Origin: Candidatus Aminicenantota bacterium
GTDB taxonomy: Bacteria > Acidobacteriota > Aminicenantia > Aminicenantales > Aminicenantaceae
DNA: 44,198 nt
NCBI GenBank assembly: GCA_030612445.1
Contig: JAUWNW010000008.1
Coordinates: 1-44,198 of the forward strand
Reading direction: 5' to 3'
Position 1 is the first letter of the stretch. Each line of letters begins with the position of its first letter. Below, piece after piece: positions 1-7,061 of the stretch. The position numbers and the translations under genes were made by a program. The notes beneath the pieces are model-generated. The model searched no databases. It was not told where the DNA came from and saw nothing but the letters and a program-made list of their open reading frames with translations.

Positions 1-653
1 TGAATTCGGGAGAGCCCTTTAAGAACATTGCTTTTAATGAACCCTAAAGTTCCGGTTGTATCTTTTCTAATTAAAGAATCAGCCAGAACAAACTCTTTTA
101 ATCTATTCTTAAGTTTTTTTACTTTAAAATCATCTCCGAAGTGGATAGAGACAATACCGCCCAGAGAGGAAGCATAATGGTCCATTTTTCCTCCCGGCTC
201 CTTAAATTCCGCCACTTCTGCCTGGAAAGCAAGCTCTGCAACTGCCTTGGGGTCGGAGGCTCTTTTATCTCCGACAGTTTCCAAAAGGAATTTTATCCAG
301 GCTACTACCAGAGCCGACGAACTGGCTGTGCCTGAGTTAATGGGAATGCTTCCCTTGATTTTACAGTCCCATCCTGAGGGAAATTCCAAGCCTTCCCGGC
401 TTAGAATATTTACTGCGCTTTTTAAATAATCTCGCTCATTTATGTAGCTGAGTTCTAAGTCCAGTGAAAATTCGTCCTTTTTTTTGATATCAGGAAGGTC
501 AAGTTTGAACAACCGATCCCTGCGTCTTGTTCCATTTATAACAATCCTTAAATCGATGGCTGCAGCGATAATGGACAGTCCGAAATAGTCCTGATGTTCT
601 CCCAGCAGGCATAATCTTCCTGGTGCTGATATATTTAATTTGCTTTTAAGCAT
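1..653 (-). CDS. GHMP-family sugar kinase, galactokinase-like (5' part only)
   Basis: Reading the minus strand from the ATG at 653-651 gives 217 codons without a stop, and the frame runs off the start of the window, so the C-terminal part is missing. The protein opens with PGRLCLLGEHQDYFG (residues 11-25), the galactokinase-type GHMP signature. It then has the phosphate-binding loop SGTASSSALV (107-116) in the place of the usual GLSSSA, and GGKMDHYAS (154-162), where the Asp matches the catalytic Asp of galactokinase relatives. GHMP kinases use ATP to phosphorylate small alcohols and sugars in the cytoplasm. The exact substrate cannot be read from this part; galactose, another hexose or a heptose are possible. 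No convincing Shine-Dalgarno precedes the ATG. The gene points away from the repeat-rich gap at 654-1159. Confidence 0.8.
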   Translation of the reverse strand, partial: MLKSKLNISAPGRLCLLGEHQDYFGLSIIAAAIDLRIVINGTRRRDRLFKLDLPDIKKKDEFSLDLELSYINERDYLKSAVNILSREGLEFPSGWDCKIKGSIPINSGTASSSALVVAWIKFLLETVGDKRASDPKAVAELAFQAEVAEFKEPGGKMDHYASSLGGIVSIHFGDDFKVKKLKNRLKEFVLADSLIRKDTTGTLGFIKSNVLKGLSRI

Positions 654-696
654 GGCTATTTTTTATCTGAATTTGTGATTTTTTGCAAGCAGGCAG

Positions 697-804
697 GTAA
701 AATCAGTAAATACGGTAAAACCAGGAAAGGCAGAAACACCAGGAAAGGCAGTAAAACCAGGAAAGGCAGTAAAACCAGGAAAGACAGAAACACCAGGAAA
801 AGCA
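697..804. repeat. 18-bp tandem repeat, five good copies plus one degenerate
   Basis: Five head-to-tail units of GTAAAACCAGGAAAGGCA or GAAACACCAGGAAAGGCA lie at 715-732, 733-750, 751-768, 769-786 and 787-804. A decayed unit lies at 697-714. The two unit types differ mainly at their first bases, and their order is type 1, 2, 1, 1, 2. There are no spacers, so it is not a CRISPR array, and no gene reads through it. Fragments of the same motif recur at about 18938-18978. Confidence 0.85.
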
Positions 805-820
805 AAACCTTGAAGCCTTA

Positions 821-892
821 TTTTACACGGAGGGACGCGGAGGATACGGATTAAAGCGATAAAGCATTAGACACGGATCTTCGCGGATAAGA
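821..892 (+). repeat. Dispersed CACGGAT-type repeat, copy 1
   Basis: Two sub-motifs, ACACGGAGGGACGCGG (825-840) and ATTAGACACGGAT with CGCGGATAAGA (866-892), recur in altered form at 18856-19024. The 18-bp tandem repeat precedes this copy and has relatives next to the second copy, which suggests the motifs travel or expand together. No ORF covers it. Confidence 0.6.
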
Positions 893-914
893 CTAAGAAG
901 CTTTTTCTTTTTTA

Positions 915-1159
915 CCTTTCAGGCGAGCCGAGATGAAATTCTGTTGTGGCTGAAGCGAGCATAAGCCACACCTGAATTTCATCCTTCACCGCGAACCCGC
1001 TGCAACAAAGTAGATGCGGTGAGATCGGCTTGCCTGAAAGGCAAGAAATGTCGATTAAAAATAGAGACTATATTGTAAACGAAACAGTAAATAAGATTTA
1101 CGTATAAATAACCTAGAATATTTATTTATAAAAATGTAATATAAACATCGACATTTCTT
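915..1159 (+). ncRNA. Structured element A (HEARO / IscB omega-RNA-like), no ORF
   Basis: The predicted fold has these parts. A 17-bp closing stem pairs 915-931 with 1025-1041, with a single G-U pair. An inner arm pairs 932-941 with 974-983 (perfect), with 945-951/964-970 inside it. A stem TCACCGC/GCGGTGA pairs 986-992 with 1016-1022. A separate right-end stem pairs 1043-1055 with 1147-1159 (13 bp, perfect). The core 988-1041 is nearly identical in elements B and C. The 3' arm of the last stem ends at 1159, directly against the ATG of the next gene. Insertion next to ATGA and this multi-stem shape recall HEARO RNAs, the omega-RNAs of IscB nucleases, but there is no nuclease gene here. A different structured mobile repeat or a cis-regulatory leader remains possible. 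Confidence 0.6.
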
Positions 1160-1936
1160 ATGAATATAATATATTTTTTGGGTACAGGAGGTTCTGCCGC
1201 TACTATTGAGAGGGATAATACTTCTTTGCTTATCCGCCGGAAAGAGGGCCTCATCCTGATCGACTGTCCGGGAAGTGTAATACGCAAGATAAAAATGCTT
1301 GAGCTTGACCCACGGAAAGTCCGCTCTATCCTGATCACTCATACCCATCCAGACCATATTTATGGGCTCCCGGCTTTTGTACACAGCCTTATGCTGGATA
1401 AACTCAGTATTAAGCTCTATGGGTCAGAAGAAGCGATTAAGTTTTGTTGTAAGCTGTTGGATATTTTTCAACTCCGGGAGGAAAAAATATTGTGCCGGAT
1501 TGATTTTATTAAATTAGAAACCCAAGATAAGTTCTATTTGTTTCCTGACTTAAAGTGCAATGTTTTTAAAGTCCCTCATAAAGAATCTTCTCTGGCATTT
1601 TGTTTTGATTTTGAGCAGGAAAAGAAAAAACTATTGTATTCAGGAGATACTCCGGTTTCTCCGCAACTGTTCAAACGAGCAGCTGGAATCGACACCCTTA
1701 TCCATGACTGCAGTACTCCTTCACGTTTCAGTAAGATATATCCATATCTTCCCACCACGCATACGGATGCTTTATCTCTGGGACGTATGGCCCAACAAGC
1801 GGGAGTTAAGCGTCTTATCCCCATTCATTTTTTCGGGGAATTGGATTATTCTATGGATGAGATCAAAAACGAAGTCAGACAGAATTATACAGGAGAACTC
1901 ATAATCCCGGAAGACTTGACAAAAATAACCATTTAA
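1160..1936 (+). CDS. Metallo-beta-lactamase-fold hydrolase, RNase Z-like
   Basis: The 258-residue protein starts with the beta strand and turn MNIIYFLGTGGSAA, typical of the RNase Z/RNase BN-like branch. HTHPDH at residues 61-66 binds the two metal ions. Further ligands are supplied by YSGDTP, by the Asp of LIHDCS and by the late His in IPIHFFGE. Such proteins are cytoplasmic Zn/Mn phosphodiesterases or lactonase-like hydrolases. The long exosite arm of true tRNase Z is not obvious, so I do not assign tRNA 3' processing. The start is supported by the family N-terminus, although no Shine-Dalgarno is present. The 22 bases before the ATG are the right arm of structured element A, so the element abuts the start codon exactly. 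Confidence 0.75.
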   Translation: MNIIYFLGTGGSAATIERDNTSLLIRRKEGLILIDCPGSVIRKIKMLELDPRKVRSILITHTHPDHIYGLPAFVHSLMLDKLSIKLYGSEEAIKFCCKLLDIFQLREEKILCRIDFIKLETQDKFYLFPDLKCNVFKVPHKESSLAFCFDFEQEKKKLLYSGDTPVSPQLFKRAAGIDTLIHDCSTPSRFSKIYPYLPTTHTDALSLGRMAQQAGVKRLIPIHFFGELDYSMDEIKNEVRQNYTGELIIPEDLTKITI

Positions 1937-2128
1937 ACTCAAGAATCCTCGAACCCTTTGCATCAACAATATTAAACTGGAATCATAGTTCCAGGACCCC
2001 TCCTTTCCCCATTTTCCATTTCACGATTCACGGTTAACGGTTTTTATAAGTTATTCATCATTTCATCTCCCTATTTACTAATTCCCATTTTCTAAGTATC
2101 ATTCATATCTACTATGGAAGGATATTGA

Positions 2129-3847
2129 ATGCTCAAGCATATATATATTTTATTAGTTTTTATTTTTTCCCTTTCTTTAAATCTACAGGCTCAAGAAGCT
2201 GTAATAATCGACCATAATTGTGCTGATATCTCAAAAATACCAGATACCTGGATTTTGGAAGCTAAAGGCAGCCTGCGAATCGGATACGGCCACACTTCTC
2301 ACGGCAGTCAGCTGGTTACCGGAATAGATGCATACAGAGGTGACCAGGGTTCCATATATTATTATTCCTATTCGAGCTGGGGGCTGGAAACTAGCAAGTT
2401 TCTAAATGATTACTGGGGTAATGAAGGAGGAGCAAATGATCTGGGGCATAATGGTAATCTCGAATGGAGAGATGCTACTGTTTGTATGCTGAACCTGGCT
2501 AATAATGACAGGAATGTAGTGATTTGGTCATGGTGTGGGGGAGTCAGTGATAACACCCAAGCAGGAATAAAAACATATCTGGATGCAATGTCTGCACTTG
2601 AATACCAGTATCCGGATGTTACTTTTGTTTATATGACTGGGCATCTAGATGGAAGTGGCGTTGATGGGAATCTAAATAAAAGAAATAACCAGATTAGGGA
2701 TTATTGTGAAGAAAATAATAAGTTCCTTTTTGATTTTGCAGATATTGAAAGTTATGACCCTGACGGCAATTATTATTTAAACAAAGGAGCTGATGATAGT
2801 TGCCTATATAATGGAGGAAACTGGGCTGAAGAGTGGTTAGCTGCTAATCCCATCAGTGCCTTAGCGGATTGGGTTTATCAGTGCGGAAGTTGTGCTCATT
2901 CTCAACGCTTAAACTGCGTTCTTAAGGGGGGAGCTTTCTGGTGGCTTATGGCCAGGATCGCCGGATGGGAAGGAAACTCAGAACAACGGACTCTGCAGGT
3001 TATATCACCCAATGGTGGCGAAAACTGGCTGGTCGGTTCCAGACATAATATTACCTGGATGACACAAGGGGAGGTAGGGAGAGTAAAGATCGCATATTCA
3101 ACTGATGATGAAGAAAACTGGAAAACAATTGTTTCTTCAACAAAAAATGATGGCATTTATCACTGGGTGATCCCGGATGGTGTATCTGCTGATTGCCTGG
3201 TTAGATTAAGCGAAAAAAGTGGAACTCTTGTTGATATAAGCGATAATTCGTTTGAAATAATTTCTACAGACGAGCCTCCTTCTGTCATGATAACTTATCC
3301 GGCTAATAATTCAGAAGTGAAAGATTCAGTGACTGTACAGGCAATAGCAACTGATGACTTTGGGATTAGAAAAGTCGAATTTTTTGTTAATGGTATTTTG
3401 CATCATAGGGATACTGCAGCTCCTTTTAAGTATGTCTGGGATACTACTGTTTGTCCGGGTGGATCACATACAATTACAGCTACTGCTACAGATACTAATG
3501 GACAGCAAGATTCCTATGCAATTTCTGTAACAGTGCGGAATATAAATTTATCTATGCAAGCTTCAAGATGTGAAGAAATAGCCTGGCTGGTTCGAAGGCA
3601 GTATGGGAAAATTGAGCTGTCGGCTGGAGATATTGGTTCGGCAACAGTTTCAAAATACATCATTTATAGGAAGGAAGCTGGTAGTACATATAATATTATC
3701 AAAGAGATTGAAGGCTCTGAGGCTCCGGGAGGGATGTTTGTTTATTATGATAGATACCTGGAAAGGACAAAGACTTATGTGTATAGAGCAGTTGCCCTGG
3801 GAACAAATGGGCAAATATTAACCTCTTCGAATGAGGAAACAGTATAA
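2129..3847 (+). CDS. Secreted multidomain protein with Ig-like domains
   Basis: This 572-residue protein begins with a signal peptide (residues 1-22, cleavage near LQAQ-E). Residues ~25-285 form a domain I know only as an uncharacterised secreted module; it has GYGHTSHGSQ (52-61), a second His-containing motif YMTGHLDGSG (~168-177) and many Trp and Asp residues, as expected of an extracellular hydrolase-like fold. Next comes a Kre9/Knh1-like module starting SPNGGENW (~293). A bacterial Ig-like module follows (~382-470, with VEFFVNGILHHRDTAAPF), and the C-terminus (~510-572) resembles fibronectin type III. No C-terminal sorting signal is seen. GGAAGG lies upstream of the ATG. The substrate is unknown; a role on polysaccharide or protein is only a guess. 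Confidence 0.6.
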   Translation: MLKHIYILLVFIFSLSLNLQAQEAVIIDHNCADISKIPDTWILEAKGSLRIGYGHTSHGSQLVTGIDAYRGDQGSIYYYSYSSWGLETSKFLNDYWGNEGGANDLGHNGNLEWRDATVCMLNLANNDRNVVIWSWCGGVSDNTQAGIKTYLDAMSALEYQYPDVTFVYMTGHLDGSGVDGNLNKRNNQIRDYCEENNKFLFDFADIESYDPDGNYYLNKGADDSCLYNGGNWAEEWLAANPISALADWVYQCGSCAHSQRLNCVLKGGAFWWLMARIAGWEGNSEQRTLQVISPNGGENWLVGSRHNITWMTQGEVGRVKIAYSTDDEENWKTIVSSTKNDGIYHWVIPDGVSADCLVRLSEKSGTLVDISDNSFEIISTDEPPSVMITYPANNSEVKDSVTVQAIATDDFGIRKVEFFVNGILHHRDTAAPFKYVWDTTVCPGGSHTITATATDTNGQQDSYAISVTVRNINLSMQASRCEEIAWLVRRQYGKIELSAGDIGSATVSKYIIYRKEAGSTYNIIKEIEGSEAPGGMFVYYDRYLERTKTYVYRAVALGTNGQILTSSNEETV

Positions 3848-3876
3848 TACTCAAGAATATTGATACGGAGGTGAGG

Positions 3877-4431
3877 ATGAGAAGGTCATTTTATGGGATA
3901 GTGATCGCTGTATTTTTGTTAGCTGGAATAACTTTGGGAGATAGTGTTTTTATTACTGGGACAGGTAATTATATTATTCCCGCAGATAAAGATTTTAAAG
4001 ATATTTATGGAAAAGGATTGTTTTATCCGGAGATCAAAGCGGGAGTTAAAGTATTCGAGGGGTTTTATATCTGGGCCGGATATGGCTTTTTATTAGCAAA
4101 AGGGACGACTACCCTGCTGGCAGAGGAGGCTGAATCCAATCAGAATTATATTTCCGGCGGTTTCGGTTATGAGGGGAGAATATCAGATGGAGTGGGGTAT
4201 AAGGTAGAGACTGGAACCTTTTATGTAAATTACAGGGAAGCGGCAATGGGGTTTGAAGTGTCAGGTTCTACTATTGGATATAGAATAGATGGAGGATTGA
4301 ATATTGATGTTTTAAATAACGTGTTCCTCGAAATAAGCGGAGGTTATTTGGCAGCTTCTGATTCGATTGAAGGTATATCTATTAAGTTGGGGGGATTTAA
4401 GGCGGGAGTAGGATTCGGAGTGAGATTTTAA
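3877..4431 (+). CDS. Small outer-membrane beta-barrel protein
   Basis: The 184-residue protein has an N-terminal signal peptide (MRRSFYGIVIAVFLLAGITLG). Alternating polar and hydrophobic strands rich in Gly and Tyr follow, and it ends in VRF; a terminal Phe is the usual C-terminal mark of BAM-inserted barrels. The upstream in-frame GTG at 3871 overlaps the GGAGG at 3867-3871, so the ATG at 3877, five bases behind that Shine-Dalgarno, is the better start. It lies 29 bases behind the secreted protein and just ahead of the amidohydrolase, so one transcript is likely. The predicted fold is an 8-strand barrel of OmpA/OmpW size. Function is not recognised. Confidence 0.6.
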   Translation: MRRSFYGIVIAVFLLAGITLGDSVFITGTGNYIIPADKDFKDIYGKGLFYPEIKAGVKVFEGFYIWAGYGFLLAKGTTTLLAEEAESNQNYISGGFGYEGRISDGVGYKVETGTFYVNYREAAMGFEVSGSTIGYRIDGGLNIDVLNNVFLEISGGYLAASDSIEGISIKLGGFKAGVGFGVRF

Positions 4432-4434
4432 CGC

Positions 4435-6051
4435 ATGAAAGAAGAAAGAGCAGATATTGTATTGCTAAATGGGGTTGTGTATACAGTCAATCCCAGACAA
4501 CCCTGGGCAGAAGCTGTTGCCCTTAAAAAGAATAGAATTCTCCGGGTCGGATCTGAGGCTGATATTAAACCGGCGATCTCTAGTAATACTAAAGTGATCG
4601 AATTAAAGGGAGACTTAGTGCTTCCGGGATTTATCGACAGCCATACCCATTTTATTGATGGTGGATTTGCGCTTTCCGGTATTCAAATGCGTAATGTTAG
4701 GAGTAAAAAGGAATTCATTGCTTGCATTGAGATGAAAGTCCGGGAAATGGATAAAGGACAGTGGGTGCTTAATGGTGATTGGAATCACCTGCAGTTTGAC
4801 CACCCTCAGCTGCCGAACATAGAGTGGGTGGATAAAGTAACGCCGGATAATCCTATTTGTGTTGACCGTATGGATAAACATGCTGTTTTTGTTAACAGCC
4901 TGGCCTTAAAAATTGCCGGCATTACAAAGAATACGCAATCTCCAGAAGGCGGAATTATTGAAAAAGATCCGGTCACCGGTGCGCCGACCGGTATTTTAAA
5001 AGACAGTGCCATTGATCTGATCAAGCAACATATCCCGGAGGCTTCTCTTTATGATAAGAAAGAAGCGGTTGCTGCAGCCGTAAGACATGCCAACAGCCTG
5101 GGGGTGACTTCTGTACATGATATGCAATTTTCAGCCGAGCTTGAAGTATACCAGGAGATGATCAAGCAGAATAAATTGACCACCCGTCTCTGTGTGTATA
5201 TCCCTGTATCTGAAGTGGGCCTATTTAAGCGGATAAAGCTAAGGACTCCTTTTGGAAATGATTTTTTAAAGATCGGCGGGCTGAAGGGATTCGTTGACGG
5301 CTCTCTGGGGTCATTTACTGCTTTGTTTTTTCATCCTTATGAGGATGCTCCCGAAAAAAGCGGTCTTCTAGTTTCGGATATGTTTCCAGAGGGGATAATG
5401 GAGAAGAGGCTGAAAGAGGCGGATAAAGCCGGTCTTCAAGTGGCGATTCATGCTATCGGTGACAGGGCAAATCATATTATCCTGGATATTTTTGAAAGAG
5501 TTGCAGAAGAAAACGAGGAAAGAGACCGCCGCTGGCGTATCGAACATGCCCAGCACTTAATACCTGAGGATATTGAGCGGATAGCCAAAATGAATGTTAT
5601 AGCGTCTGTCCAACCTTATCAGATGTTTGAGGATGGTGGGTGGGCAGAAGAGAAAATCGGGGCCGAGAGAGCCAGGACTACATATGCTTTCAAATCGCTG
5701 CTGGAAAAGGGAGCTGCACTTGTATGCGGTTCTGATTGGACAGTAGCCCCGATCGACCCTATTAAAGGTATTTATGCTGCTGTGACCAGGAGAACCCGGG
5801 AAGGAAAACATCCGGATGGTTGGATTCCGGAAGAGAAGATTTCTGTGGAGGATGCGGTCAAGGGATATACTCTAAGTGGAGCTTATGCTGAATTTGCAGA
5901 AGACACAAAAGGGTCGCTCGAACCGGGGAAGCTGGCAGATATTGTAGTCCTTGATAAAAACCTTTTTAAAATCCCCTCTGAAGAAATCATTAACACCAGG
6001 GTAGGCCTGACCATATTTGATGGAAAAATTGTTTACGAAAAGACAAAATGA
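4435..6051 (+). CDS. Amidohydrolase, YtcJ/amidohydrolase-3 family
   Basis: The 538-residue protein has the composite domain of metal-dependent amidohydrolases. The N-terminal beta sandwich is followed by LPGFIDSHTH (residues 63-72), whose two His residues are metal ligands. Further His residues in the barrel (AIHAIGDRA, IEHAQHL) and CGSDWTVAP with the catalytic Asp follow. The C-terminal strand ADIVVLDKN closes the sandwich. This is the full length for the YtcJ family, whose members hydrolyse amide or ester bonds in cyclic and N-acyl compounds; the substrate cannot be predicted. It is cytoplasmic, with no signal peptide. Its stop codon overlaps the start of the exchanger gene in an ATGA, so the two are translationally coupled. 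Confidence 0.85.
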   Translation: MKEERADIVLLNGVVYTVNPRQPWAEAVALKKNRILRVGSEADIKPAISSNTKVIELKGDLVLPGFIDSHTHFIDGGFALSGIQMRNVRSKKEFIACIEMKVREMDKGQWVLNGDWNHLQFDHPQLPNIEWVDKVTPDNPICVDRMDKHAVFVNSLALKIAGITKNTQSPEGGIIEKDPVTGAPTGILKDSAIDLIKQHIPEASLYDKKEAVAAAVRHANSLGVTSVHDMQFSAELEVYQEMIKQNKLTTRLCVYIPVSEVGLFKRIKLRTPFGNDFLKIGGLKGFVDGSLGSFTALFFHPYEDAPEKSGLLVSDMFPEGIMEKRLKEADKAGLQVAIHAIGDRANHIILDIFERVAEENEERDRRWRIEHAQHLIPEDIERIAKMNVIASVQPYQMFEDGGWAEEKIGAERARTTYAFKSLLEKGAALVCGSDWTVAPIDPIKGIYAAVTRRTREGKHPDGWIPEEKISVEDAVKGYTLSGAYAEFAEDTKGSLEPGKLADIVVLDKNLFKIPSEEIINTRVGLTIFDGKIVYEKTK

Positions 6052-6995
6052 TTTATTTAGCTATCAGCGGGTTTATTATTTCTTTTATAGTACTCTTTAA
6101 ATGTGCTGGTTTTTTTGTCGATGGAGCATCCGGTATTGCCAGAGTTTTAGATCTTCCTAAAATGTTGACTGGAATAGTACTTGTGGGGCTGGCGACTACT
6201 GCGCCTGAATTTATAGTTTCAGTTCTGGCAGCTTCTAAACATCATCCGGAAATTGCTCTTGGAAATGCTATCGGATCGGTTATATGTGATGACGGCCTTG
6301 CTCTGGGACTGGCAGCAGTTTTAGCTCCCTCTGTTATACTCGTAGACTGCCGTTTGCTTAAAAGGGTAGGTATTTTTCTTCTGTCCATTGATCTTTTTGC
6401 ATATTTTTTATCCAGAAATGGATGTATAGGCCAGGTCGAAGGCCTGATTTTAGTGTCTTTATTGGTCTTGTATTTTTTACTGCTCTATAAAAACAGGAAA
6501 TCCGGCAATGAAGATAAAGCCTCATCTGGGCTGGGAAAAGAACATTTAAAAAAGCCGGTTCTTCTATTTGCGGCGGGCCTCACCGGAGTGATTGTTACTG
6601 GGAATATAATAGTTGAGTCTGCCATCTATATTGCCAGGTATTTTTCCATAAACGAGATCATTATCGGTTCAACTATTATTGCTATTGGCACATCTCTGCC
6701 TGAGATAAGCACCTGCATTATAGCTGTTAGGAAAGGTGAAAGTGAGATCGCTGTCGGTAATATTATAGGAGCGGATGTACTCAATATTTTATGGATTATT
6801 GGCATTTCGGCTATAGTAAACCCGATTTATGTGGAACTGGATGTAATTAACTTTATTTTTCCATTTATGATACTTATTGTGGTTGTTATGCTGGCTGCTA
6901 TGCTATTTAAATGCCGCCTGGAAAAGTGGAAAGGGTTAGTTCTGCTGGGATTGTATGCTGCCTATGTCTATTTGACTATTCGGCTTTTTATTTAA
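6048..6995 (+). CDS. Calcium/sodium:cation exchanger family membrane protein (YrbG-like)
   Basis: The 315-residue protein is almost entirely hydrophobic, with about ten membrane segments. It contains the two inverted alpha repeats of the CaCA superfamily: repeat 1 around APEFIVSVLAA and ALGNAIGSVICDD, repeat 2 around SLPEISTCIIAV and VGNIIGADVLNI. The acidic residues in PEF and PEI are the ion-binding Glu positions. A charged cytoplasmic loop (KNRKSGNEDKASS) separates the halves, as in YrbG. Repeat 1 has Asp-Asp in ICDD where Asn is common, which could alter ion preference. The family exchanges Ca2+ or other cations against Na+ or H+ in the inner membrane. It overlaps the amidohydrolase gene by four bases. 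Confidence 0.8.
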   Translation: MIYLAISGFIISFIVLFKCAGFFVDGASGIARVLDLPKMLTGIVLVGLATTAPEFIVSVLAASKHHPEIALGNAIGSVICDDGLALGLAAVLAPSVILVDCRLLKRVGIFLLSIDLFAYFLSRNGCIGQVEGLILVSLLVLYFLLLYKNRKSGNEDKASSGLGKEHLKKPVLLFAAGLTGVIVTGNIIVESAIYIARYFSINEIIIGSTIIAIGTSLPEISTCIIAVRKGESEIAVGNIIGADVLNILWIIGISAIVNPIYVELDVINFIFPFMILIVVVMLAAMLFKCRLEKWKGLVLLGLYAAYVYLTIRLFI

Positions 6996-7011
6996 CCTTA
7001 GATAATATTAT

Positions 7012-7039
7012 TTGACTTAAGAATTTAGTTTGGTATCAT
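7012..7039 (+). promoter_or_regulatory. Putative sigma-70 promoter for the 7062-16681 cluster
   Basis: TTGACT (7012-7017) and TATCAT (7034-7039) are separated by 16 bases, five of six matches to each consensus hexamer. Initiation would fall near 7046, just before the AAAGGAGG that serves the ATG at 7062. It lies in the only sizeable gap before the electron-transfer cluster. Confidence 0.4.
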
Positions 7040-7061
7040 GACTTTCTTAAAGGAGGATAAA

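Noticed and set aside
697-804. Possible CRISPR array
   Set aside because: The 18-bp units are directly joined with no spacers, and no cas gene is present.
915-1159. Cobalamin or other known riboswitch upstream of the MBL gene
   Set aside because: No B12-box-like or other riboswitch consensus is seen, the same element precedes an unrelated gene (AlaX), and element C precedes no plus-strand gene.
915-1159. Integron attC site
   Set aside because: The core lacks GTTRRRY/RYYYAAC boxes, there is no integrase and the copies are not in a cassette array.
1055-1384. Minus-strand ORF over element A and the MBL gene
   Set aside because: It overlaps a well-supported plus-strand gene and shows no recognisable domain.
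1977-1994. Hairpin CTGGAA/TTCCAG after the MBL gene as a terminator
   Set aside because: The stem is only 6 bp and no T-run follows.
3871-3876. GTG start at 3871 for the small barrel protein
   Set aside because: It overlaps its own GGAGG; the ATG at 3877 has correct spacing.
7038-7061. ATG start at 7038 for the Ald-like protein
   Set aside because: It lies in the putative -10 box and before the GGAGG that serves the ATG at 7062, where family homology begins.
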